NCBI RefSeq assembly: GCF_006874585.1
Contig: NZ_CP029761.1
Coordinates: forward strand, 3,359,001 to 3,423,000
From: Sphingomonas sp. IC081
Lineage (GTDB): Bacteria; Pseudomonadota; Alphaproteobacteria; Sphingomonadales; Sphingomonadaceae
Direction of reading: 5' to 3'
Length of the DNA: 64,000 bases
Position 1 is the first letter of the stretch. Each line of letters begins with the position of its first letter. The notes beneath the pieces are model-generated. The model saw only the letters and a program-made list of their open reading frames with translations, searched no databases and was not told the DNA's origin. Below, piece by piece: positions 57,170 to 64,000 of this stretch. Position numbers and translations under genes: made by a program.

Positions 57170-58351
57170 ATGCCGGTGCGCCGCCCTCCCCATATCCTCG
57201 CCTTCCTCATGGTGCCAGTCCTGCTGGCACCGCTCTCGGGCTGCGGAAAGTCCGAGCCGGACGGCCCTCCCCCGCCAAGCGCGGAATCGCAGGCCGCCAT
57301 TCACGACGATGGCGGCGCCCCGCGCGAATCGCTCGGCCGCGCGATCGACGGCCTGTTCGATGAGACCGAAGTCGGCCGCACCGATGCCCTGCTGATTTTC
57401 AAACGCGGCTCCATCGCGGTCGAGCGCTATGGTGCCGGAATCAAGCGCGATACCCGCCTGCAAGGCTGGGGCATGGGCCAGTGCGTGACCGCGCTGATGA
57501 TCGGCCAGCTGGTCAGCGACGGCCGGTTGCGGCTCGACGAATCGGCGCCGATCCCCGAATGGCAGCGCCCCGGCGACCCGCGCGGCGAGGTTACCTTGCG
57601 CCAGCTCCTGCAGATGCGCTCCGGCCTGCGCCACGAGGAAAGCGGTCCGCCCGCATCCGAGCCTGCCTCCGAAATCGCCCGCCAGTCCGACCGCATGCGC
57701 ATGCTGTTCCTCGACGGGCGCGACGACATGGCCGCCTATGCCGAGGCGCAGCCGCTCGAAGCCCGGGCCGGCACGGTGTTCGAGAACAGCGCGGCGACGC
57801 CGGTGATTCTCTCCGATCTTGCCGCCCGCGTGCTCTCCCCCGATCCCACGCCCGACCGCCGCCGCGTCGCGGTGGGCGAATACCTGCGCAACCGGGTGCT
57901 GCTGCCGCTCGGCATGAATTCGACGCTGGTGGGGTACGATCTCAAGGGCACGATGATCGGCTCGGCCATGGTCCATGCCTCGGCGCGCGACTGGGGCAAG
58001 CTGGGCGAGTTCCTGCGCCACACCGGATCGGTGCAGGGCGCACAGGTGCTGCCGCGCCGCTGGGTGCAGTTCATGCTTTCCCCCTCCCCGCGCAATACCG
58101 CCTATGGCGCCGGGGTCTGGCTCAACCGCGCCAAGGCCAGCGAGGCCAAGGGCGAGGGCGGGGCAACGCTGTTCCCCGGCATGGCGCCGGCCAATGCCTT
58201 CGCCTGCGTGGGCGAATATGGCCAATACGTGATCGGCTCGCCCGACCAGTTGCTGACGGTAGTGCGCCTTGGCGAAAGCGACCGCGCGCAGGAAACCGAA
58301 CTGCACGACCGGCTGGGCAAGCTGCTGGCGATGTTCCCGGGCGGGGTCTGA
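57170..58351 (+). CDS. class C beta-lactamase-fold lipoprotein lacking SxxK
   Basis: A 393-residue protein with a lipobox-like signal (LLAPLSGC, Cys near residue 24), so probably a lipoprotein. The fold of serine beta-lactamase/DD-peptidase relatives is clear from RLQGWGMGQCVTALMIGQLVSDGRLRLDE, TLRQLLQMRSGL and FENSAATPVILSDL. But where active members have S-x-x-K (as in WSMAKS), this has WGMGQC, so Ser and Lys are both missing. A downstream tyrosine-type motif is also hard to place. It is likely a non-catalytic binding or scaffold protein. Divergent from the small Cys-rich membrane protein gene. Confidence 0.82.
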   Translation: MPVRRPPHILAFLMVPVLLAPLSGCGKSEPDGPPPPSAESQAAIHDDGGAPRESLGRAIDGLFDETEVGRTDALLIFKRGSIAVERYGAGIKRDTRLQGWGMGQCVTALMIGQLVSDGRLRLDESAPIPEWQRPGDPRGEVTLRQLLQMRSGLRHEESGPPASEPASEIARQSDRMRMLFLDGRDDMAAYAEAQPLEARAGTVFENSAATPVILSDLAARVLSPDPTPDRRRVAVGEYLRNRVLLPLGMNSTLVGYDLKGTMIGSAMVHASARDWGKLGEFLRHTGSVQGAQVLPRRWVQFMLSPSPRNTAYGAGVWLNRAKASEAKGEGGATLFPGMAPANAFACVGEYGQYVIGSPDQLLTVVRLGESDRAQETELHDRLGKLLAMFPGGV

Positions 58352-58434
58352 GATTCTCTATCGCGCCAATGCCCCCGGGGCATTTTGTGGCGGCACCAGC
58401 CCGCGCCCCCAGCCGGTCTTGCGGACAACCGATC

Positions 58435-59364
58435 CTAATCCATCGTCACGCGAATCGGCGGCAGTACGTCCTTGCCCGCCGGACCGATCTCGTCGACCAG
58501 CCCTTCCGGATCGGGGTGGATCAGGATCTCGAGATCCGGGAACACCGCGTGAAGCCGGTCCTCGATCGCGTCCATGACCTTGTGCGCCTCGCGCACGGTC
58601 ATCTCGGCATCGACCCAGACGTGGAACTGCACGAAGTCCCTGTTGCCCGATGTGCGCGTGCGCAAGTCGTGAACGCCGGTGATGTCCGGGTTCTGCGCCA
58701 GCACTTCGAGGAAACGCTGCTTCTTCTCGGCCGGCCATTCGTGGTCCATCAGCTGGTCGAGCACGGCCTGCGATGCGCCCCATGCCCCCCAGGCCAGCCA
58801 CGCGGCGATGCCCAGCCCGAACAGCGCGTCCGCCCCGGCCAGCCCCGCGTAGTTCTCCAGCACCAGGGCGACGATCACCGCGATGTTGAGCAGAAGGTCG
58901 GACTGGTAATGCACGCTGTCGGTATGAATGGCGATGCTGCGGGTGCGGCGGATCACGTGGCGCTGCCAGGCGACCAGCGCCAAGGTCACCACGATCGCCA
59001 CCGCCGAGACGGCGATGCCGCCCTCGGCCCCTTTCACCTCATGCCCGGAAACCCACTGTTCGACCGCGCGGCTGGCGATGCCCAGCGCCGAGATCGAGAT
59101 CAGCACGATCTGGAACAACGCCGCGATCGCCTCCGCCTTGCCGTGGCCGAAGCGGTGCTTGTCGTCCGCCGGCTGCGCCGCGATCCACACGCCGAGCAAG
59201 GTCGCCAGACTGGCGACAAGATCAAGCGTGGTGTCGGCCAGGCTGCCGAGCATCGCGGTCGATCCCGTGCTCCAGGCCGCCCAGGCCTTGAGCGCGAGCA
59301 GCACGGCGGCCGCGCCGATGCTGGCAAAGGCGGCGCTGCGGGTGAGGAAGGCGTGGTCGCTCAT
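58435..59364 (-). CDS. cation diffusion facilitator (FieF-like)
   Basis: A 309-residue CDF transporter exporting divalent metals such as Zn or Fe. The first metal site is seen in GSLADTTLDLVASL (helix 2, D-x-x-x-D), the second in HTDSVHYQSDLLLN (helix 5, HxxxD), with KHRFGHGKAEAIAAL in between. A cytoplasmic C-terminal domain (FHVWVDAEMTVREAHKVMDAIEDRL) is complete. Six helices. Start by ATG at 59364. pdxH lies 10 bp upstream on the same strand. Confidence 0.93.
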   Translation of the reverse strand: MSDHAFLTRSAAFASIGAAAVLLALKAWAAWSTGSTAMLGSLADTTLDLVASLATLLGVWIAAQPADDKHRFGHGKAEAIAALFQIVLISISALGIASRAVEQWVSGHEVKGAEGGIAVSAVAIVVTLALVAWQRHVIRRTRSIAIHTDSVHYQSDLLLNIAVIVALVLENYAGLAGADALFGLGIAAWLAWGAWGASQAVLDQLMDHEWPAEKKQRFLEVLAQNPDITGVHDLRTRTSGNRDFVQFHVWVDAEMTVREAHKVMDAIEDRLHAVFPDLEILIHPDPEGLVDEIGPAGKDVLPPIRVTMD

Positions 59365-59374
59365 GCCGGGCCGG

Positions 59375-59992
59375 TCAGGGATAGAGCAGCGAGCTGGTCC
59401 AGCCCGCCGGAGCCGCCTCGTCGCGCACGAAGCGGCGGCGTTCGTGGAGCCGGAAATCGCGGTCGTGCCAGAACTCGATGGCCGAGGGGACCACGCGGTA
59501 GCCGGTCCAGTGGCGCGGGCGTTCCACCGCGCCGCCTTCGAACCGGCCGCGGACCTCTTCGTAGCGGGCCAGGAAGGTCTCGCGGCTGTCGAGCGGGGCC
59601 GACTGGTCCGAGGCGACCGCGCCGAGCTGCGAATCGCGGGCACGCGAGTGGAAATAGGCATCCGCCTCGGCATCGCTCACCGGCGAGAGCACCCCCTCGA
59701 TGCGGATCTGGCGGCGCAGGCTCTTCCAGTGGAACAGCAGCGCGACATGGGGGTTCTGCGCGATCTCGCGGCCCTTGCGGCTATGGCCATTGGTGTAGAA
59801 CACGAAGCCGTCCGGGCCGTGGCCCTTGAGCAGCACCATGCGCACCGAGGGCAGTCCGTCCGCCGTCGCCGTTGCCAGCGCCATCGCGTTCGAATCGTTG
59901 GGTTCGCTCGCCCGTGCCTCGTCGTACCAGGTCTGGAACAGCGCAAAGGGATCGCCGTGGGGAATGACCTCGTGCGCCTGCTGGGAGTCCAT
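59375..59992 (-). CDS. pdxH: pyridoxamine 5'-phosphate oxidase
   Basis: A 205-residue FMN enzyme that oxidises pyridoxine/pyridoxamine 5'-phosphate to pyridoxal 5'-phosphate. AMALATATADGLPSVRMVLLKG, FVFYTNGHSRKGREI and RIEGVLSPVSDAEADAYFHSR are family blocks, and the C-terminal WTSSLLYP is standard. The ATG at 59992 is preferred; the longer frame adds a non-homologous leader. Likely cotranscribed with the CDF gene. Confidence 0.95.
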   Translation of the reverse strand: MDSQQAHEVIPHGDPFALFQTWYDEARASEPNDSNAMALATATADGLPSVRMVLLKGHGPDGFVFYTNGHSRKGREIAQNPHVALLFHWKSLRRQIRIEGVLSPVSDAEADAYFHSRARDSQLGAVASDQSAPLDSRETFLARYEEVRGRFEGGAVERPRHWTGYRVVPSAIEFWHDRDFRLHERRRFVRDEAAPAGWTSSLLYP

Positions 59993-60227
59993 CTGCAATT
60001 CCTGAATTGGTGCGGGCCGCTCCACACGGGAACGGCAGGCACGGTCTACACGTTTCGGCCGGAGAAATCCCGCGAGCCGCAACACTCCTGCCCGCCCTCG
60101 CCCGGACCTGCCTTGATCCTCGGCAAATCCCGTGCGGGGGGAAGCACATGCGCCTCGCCATAGCTGCGGTGAAAGAACTAGGAAAGCATCGCTTGCCGAG
60201 CGGCGCGCACGATCCTAGCTAGGGCCC

Positions 60228-61199
60228 ATGGCAGCAGACCCTTATTCCACCCTTGGCGTATCGCGCACGGCCAGCGAGAAGGACATCAAGTCGGCTTATC
60301 GCAAGCTGGCCAAGGAACTCCATCCCGATACCAACAAGGACAACCCGAAGGCGGCCGAGCGCTTCTCCGAAGTGACCGCCGCCTACGACCTGCTTTCCGA
60401 CAAGGACAAGCGGGCCAAGTTCGATCGCGGCGAGATCGATGCCGATGGCAACCCGATGGGCTTTGGCGGATTCGGCGGCGGCGGCGGTCAGGGCGGTTTT
60501 GGCGGCGCGGGCTTCGGCGGCGGCGGGCAGCGCGGCTTTTCGGGCGGCTTCGGCGGCAATGACGGGATCGACCTCGAAGACCTGTTCGGCGGCATCTTCG
60601 GCGGCGCGGGACAGCGCGGCGGCGGCGGCGGGTTCGGCGGTATGGGCGGCGGCGGTGCGGGCCGCGGCCGCGCCGCGCCGCGCGGCGCCAACGTGACCTA
60701 CCGGCTCTCGGTTCCCCTGCTCGACGCGGCGGAACTCAAGCCGCAGCGCATCACCCTGTCGGACGGCAAGACCATCGACCTCAAGCTGCCGCTCGGGCTC
60801 GAGGACGGCACCCAGATGCGGCTTGCCGGCAAGGGCGAGCACGGCCCCGGCGGCGCCGGCGATGCCATCATCACCCTGCAAATCCAGCCGCACAGCCATT
60901 TCCATCAGGACGGCGACGACTTGCGGCTCGACCTGCCGGTCACGCTCGACGAGGCGCTTCACGGCGCCAAGGTGAAGACCCCGACGCCTTCGGGCGCGGT
61001 GATGCTCTCGGTCCCGGCGGGCGCCAGCTCGGGCAAGGTCATGCGCCTCAAGGGGCGCGGCATGACCCGCAAGGACGGCTCTCGCGGGGACCTGCTGATC
61101 AGCCTCCAGATCACCCTGCCCGAAGGCGATGCAGACCTGCTGAAGCGCCTCGAGGGCTGGAAGGATGCGCGCGACGTGCGCGCCAAGCTGGGGGTCTGA
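60228..61199 (+). CDS. DnaJ/CbpA-type J-domain co-chaperone
   Basis: A 323-residue class II J-protein. The J domain (4-68) has the HPD motif in AKELHPDTNKDN. A Gly/Phe-rich segment (about 77-155) is very glycine-rich. There is no Cys-rich zinc finger, so it is CbpA-like and not DnaJ; the C-terminal substrate domain begins at NVTYRLSVPLLDAAEL. It stimulates DnaK. Start by ATG behind a weak ribosome site. It is followed by a hairpin pair and ileS. Confidence 0.88.
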   Translation: MAADPYSTLGVSRTASEKDIKSAYRKLAKELHPDTNKDNPKAAERFSEVTAAYDLLSDKDKRAKFDRGEIDADGNPMGFGGFGGGGGQGGFGGAGFGGGGQRGFSGGFGGNDGIDLEDLFGGIFGGAGQRGGGGGFGGMGGGGAGRGRAAPRGANVTYRLSVPLLDAAELKPQRITLSDGKTIDLKLPLGLEDGTQMRLAGKGEHGPGGAGDAIITLQIQPHSHFHQDGDDLRLDLPVTLDEALHGAKVKTPTPSGAVMLSVPAGASSGKVMRLKGRGMTRKDGSRGDLLISLQITLPEGDADLLKRLEGWKDARDVRAKLGV

Positions 61200-61238
61200 G
61201 GGGCCCGTCTGGAATCCGGCGAAAGCCGGATCTGACAC

Positions 61239-61292
61239 GAAAATGCCCTTCAGGCATTTTCCAGGGATGCGCGGTTTGCAAACCGCGCATCC
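61239..61292 (+). repeat. two-hairpin intergenic repeat, copy 2
   Basis: GAAAATGCC (61239-61247) pairs with GGCATTTTC (61253-61261), followed by a perfect 28-base palindrome (61265-61292, GGATGCGCGGTTTG and its complement). Layout matches 40956-41020. It lies between the J-domain gene and ileS. Confidence 0.8.
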
Positions 61293-61336
61293 GCACCCTT
61301 CCAACGGGCCCGCAATTGCTCTAGTGCGCAGCGGTT

Positions 61337-64000
61337 ATGACCGAACAGCGTGACTATCGCAGCACCGTCTTCCTGCCGAAGACCGATTTCCCCATGAAGG
61401 CCGGGCTCCCCCAGAAGGAGCCGGGTATTCTTGCGCGCTGGCAGGAACAGGACATTTACGCACAGACCCGCGAAGCCCGCGCCGGCCGCGAGAAGTTCGT
61501 GCTGCATGACGGCCCGCCCTATGCCAACGGCGACATGCACATCGGCCATGCGCTGAACCACATCCTCAAGGACATGGTCGTGCGCACCCAGACCCTGCTG
61601 GGCAAGAACGCACCCTACGTCCCCGGCTGGGACTGCCACGGCCTGCCCATCGAGTGGAAGGTCGAGGAAGAGTACCGCAAGAAGAAGAAGAACAAGGACG
61701 AGGTTCCCGCCGAGGAATTCCGCGCCGAATGCCGTGCCTATGCCCAGAACTGGGTGAACGTGCAGCGCGAGCAGCTGAAGCGCCTCGGCGTCAACGGTGA
61801 CTGGGACAAGCCCTACCTCACCATGGACTTCCAGGCCGAAGCCACCATCGTCACCGAACTCTTGAAGTTCGCCGAGCACGACATGCTCTACCGCGGCGCC
61901 AAGCCGGTGATGTGGAGCCCGGTCGAGAAGACGGCGCTGGCCGAAGCCGAAGTCGAGTACGAGGACATCGTCTCGACCCAGATCGACGTGGCTTTCGAAA
62001 TCACCGAATCGCCGAATGTGCCGGAACTGGTCGGCGCCTATGCGGTGATCTGGACAACCACCCCGTGGACGATCCCGACCAACCAGGCGCTCGCCTACGG
62101 GCCTGAGGTAAGCTACGAGATCGTCGAATTTGACGGCCGTCGTTTTGTTGTTGCCTCCGATCTCCAAGCCGCATCCATGCGCCGTTGGGGTTATGATCCT
62201 GAAAGCGGTAATGGCCGTTCGCTGGGTCAATATCTCGGCAAGGATCTCTTCGCAGGAACTCTCGCCCGTCACCCGATGCACGCGCTGGGCGGCTTCTTCG
62301 CCGAGCCGCGTCCGCTGCTCGCGGGCGATTTCGTCACCACCGAGAGCGGCACCGGCCTCGTCCACATGGCGCCCGACCATGGCGAGGACGACTTCCTGCT
62401 CTGCAAGGCCAACGGCATCGGCCCCAAGTTCGTGGTCGAGGCCGACGGCAAGTACCGCGAGGACTGGGGCTGGCTGGGCGGTCAAGGCTCGGTCATCAAT
62501 CCCAAGTTCAATGCCCCCGACGGCCCGATCTGTGCGGACCTCAAGGAAGCAGGCGCACTGCTGGCGGCTTCGGCCGACTACAAGCACTCCTACCCGCACT
62601 CGTGGCGCTCCAAGGCCAAGGTGATCTTCCGCTGCACCCCGCAGTGGTTCGTGCCCATGGACAAGGTGCTCGGCCACCTGCCCTCGACCACCCGCGCCGA
62701 ACGCCGCTGGGAAGGCGAGGGCGGCGCCATCGATCCGCAGGACGAAACCGCCGAAGCCTCGCCGACGCTGCGCCAGGCCGCGCTGGACGCCATCGCCGAG
62801 ACGCGCTTCGTCCCCGAAAAGGGCCGCAACCGCATCGGCGCCATGGTCGAAGGCCGCCCGGACTGGGTGCTCTCACGCCAGCGCGCCTGGGGCGTGCCGA
62901 TCACCCTGTTCGTGAACCGCAAGAGCGGCGAATACCTCGTCGATGCCGAAGTGAACGCGCGCATCATCGCCGCCATCCGCGAGATCGGCGTCGATGCCTG
63001 GTCGGACGCGCGCGCGCAGGAATACCTCGGCGACACCTATAGCGCCGATGACTACGAGCGCGTGGTCGACATTCTCGACGTCTGGTTCGATTCCGGCTCG
63101 ACCCACGCCTTCGTGCTCGAATCCGGCCGCTGGCCCGAACTGGTGCCCGCCGAGGATCACGTCGGCCCGACTGCCGACCTCTACCTCGAAGGCAGCGACC
63201 AGCATCGCGGCTGGTTCCAGTCCTCGCTGCTCGAAAGCTGTGCCACGCGCGGCCATGCGCCCTACAAGGCGGTGCTGACCCACGGCTTCACGATGGACGC
63301 CAAGGGCTTCAAGATGTCGAAGTCGCTCGGCAACACCATCAGCCCGATCAAGGTGATGGAAACCAACGGCGCCGACATCATCCGTCTCTGGGCGCTCTCG
63401 GTCGACTATACCGAGGATCACCGCATCGGTGACGAGATCCTGAAGGGCGTGGCCGACCAGTACCGCAAGCTGCGCAACACCATGCGTTACCTGCTGGGCG
63501 CGCTCGACGGCTTCTCGGACGACGAGAAGCTGCCGGTCGAAGAGATGCCCGAGCTGGAGCGCTACGTGCTCTCGCTGCTGGCGGGCGTCGATGCCACGCT
63601 GCGCCAGGCGGTCGCGGACTTCGACTTCAATACCTACGTGCGCACCCTGCTGGACTTCTGCAACGAAGACCTCTCGGCCTTCTTCTTCGACATCCGCAAG
63701 GACTGCCTCTACTGCGACGCGCCGTCGGACCCGAAGCGCCGCGCCTATCGCACCGTGCTGGACACGCTGTTCCACGCGCTGGTGCGTTATGCCGCGCCGG
63801 TCACCGTCTTCACCGCCGAGGAAGTCTGGCAGAGCCGCTTCCCGGGCAGCGACAGCGTGCACCTGCTCGAATGGCCGGAAGTTCCCGCCGTGGAAGCGGA
63901 CGCCGCCCGCTGGGCAGACCTGCGCGCCCTGCGCGTGAAGGTGACGGAAGCCATCGAACCGCTGCGCCGCGAGAAGATCGTCGGCTCCAGCCTTGCCGCG
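61337..64000 (+). CDS. ileS: isoleucyl-tRNA synthetase (3' end outside window)
   Basis: The first 888 codons of a class I synthetase. HIGH is seen in PYANGDMHIGHALNHILKD (near residue 60-75), KMSKS in AKGFKMSKSLGNTI (near 655), the editing domain with WTTTPWTIPTNQALA near 235, and the anticodon domain starting after about 700. The frame is open to the window edge. From about 62106 to 62275 the codon use turns markedly AT-ending while the protein remains well formed. The C-terminal zinc region, if any, lies beyond the window. Start by ATG at 61337. Confidence 0.95.
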   Translation, partial: MTEQRDYRSTVFLPKTDFPMKAGLPQKEPGILARWQEQDIYAQTREARAGREKFVLHDGPPYANGDMHIGHALNHILKDMVVRTQTLLGKNAPYVPGWDCHGLPIEWKVEEEYRKKKKNKDEVPAEEFRAECRAYAQNWVNVQREQLKRLGVNGDWDKPYLTMDFQAEATIVTELLKFAEHDMLYRGAKPVMWSPVEKTALAEAEVEYEDIVSTQIDVAFEITESPNVPELVGAYAVIWTTTPWTIPTNQALAYGPEVSYEIVEFDGRRFVVASDLQAASMRRWGYDPESGNGRSLGQYLGKDLFAGTLARHPMHALGGFFAEPRPLLAGDFVTTESGTGLVHMAPDHGEDDFLLCKANGIGPKFVVEADGKYREDWGWLGGQGSVINPKFNAPDGPICADLKEAGALLAASADYKHSYPHSWRSKAKVIFRCTPQWFVPMDKVLGHLPSTTRAERRWEGEGGAIDPQDETAEASPTLRQAALDAIAETRFVPEKGRNRIGAMVEGRPDWVLSRQRAWGVPITLFVNRKSGEYLVDAEVNARIIAAIREIGVDAWSDARAQEYLGDTYSADDYERVVDILDVWFDSGSTHAFVLESGRWPELVPAEDHVGPTADLYLEGSDQHRGWFQSSLLESCATRGHAPYKAVLTHGFTMDAKGFKMSKSLGNTISPIKVMETNGADIIRLWALSVDYTEDHRIGDEILKGVADQYRKLRNTMRYLLGALDGFSDDEKLPVEEMPELERYVLSLLAGVDATLRQAVADFDFNTYVRTLLDFCNEDLSAFFFDIRKDCLYCDAPSDPKRRAYRTVLDTLFHALVRYAAPVTVFTAEEVWQSRFPGSDSVHLLEWPEVPAVEADAARWADLRALRVKVTEAIEPLRREKIVGSSLAA

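Overview
The window is a GC-rich chromosomal segment from an alphaproteobacterium. The gene content fits family Sphingomonadaceae, and Novosphingobium is my best guess for the genus (inference from gene families and protein style; no 16S gene is present). Supporting points are a SciP/DUF1153 cell-cycle regulator, a LytS-type kinase with a LytTR regulator, paired secreted amidohydrolases, high GC with strong third-position GC, and frequent GTG/TTG starts. There is no prophage, no intact insertion sequence and no CRISPR array. The window opens inside purH and closes inside ileS.

Layout. 0-11 kb: purH end, two small membrane proteins, a Zur-like Fur protein, a GNAT enzyme, dxs with an MHS transporter and a membrane hydrolase, two secreted amidohydrolases and a POT peptide transporter. 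11-19.4 kb: ihfB, tRNA-Leu(TAA), a PilZ protein, a Tat/lipobox MsrB, an ABC-2 exporter, queG, an LLM oxidoreductase, a TPR protein and a hydrolase. 19.4-23 kb: a repeat-rich, gene-poor stretch with an atypical small gene, a GT39-like membrane enzyme, a 270-bp palindromic element and a three-gene Xre/membrane operon. 23-31 kb: thrS behind a threonine-codon leader with alternative hairpins, a spermidine-synthase-fold protein, small membrane proteins, a bestrophin, agmatine deiminase and an M28 peptidase. 31-42 kb: glnE-bcp-DUF455, M23 and M48 peptidases, a DsbA-like protein, a two-component system and CysQ. 42-48 kb: sucC, etfBA with a candidate operator palindrome, a TonB-like pseudogene split by one stop, GNAT and DUF445. 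48-53.4 kb: an RND pump with an unusual internal insertion, its adaptor, and the second 270-bp palindromic element. 53.4-64 kb: sciP, mnmA, an SPFH protein, a serine-hydrolase-fold protein lacking its catalytic motif, a CDF transporter, pdxH, a J-domain protein and ileS.

How genes work together. dxs feeds isoprenoid synthesis. queG, mnmA and the tRNA/synthetase genes serve translation. glnE tunes glutamine synthetase. etfBA passes electrons from acyl-CoA dehydrogenases to the quinone pool. The RND pump and ABC-2 exporter form envelope export units. M23, M48 and DsbA-like proteins maintain the envelope.

The strongest unexplained signal is a pair of 270-bp elements at 21877-22146 and 53019-53288. 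They have the same length and the same four-stem architecture with 34-bp outer stems. Most stem bases differ between the copies while pairing is kept, and a conserved core motif sits in one arm. I know of no description of this element.
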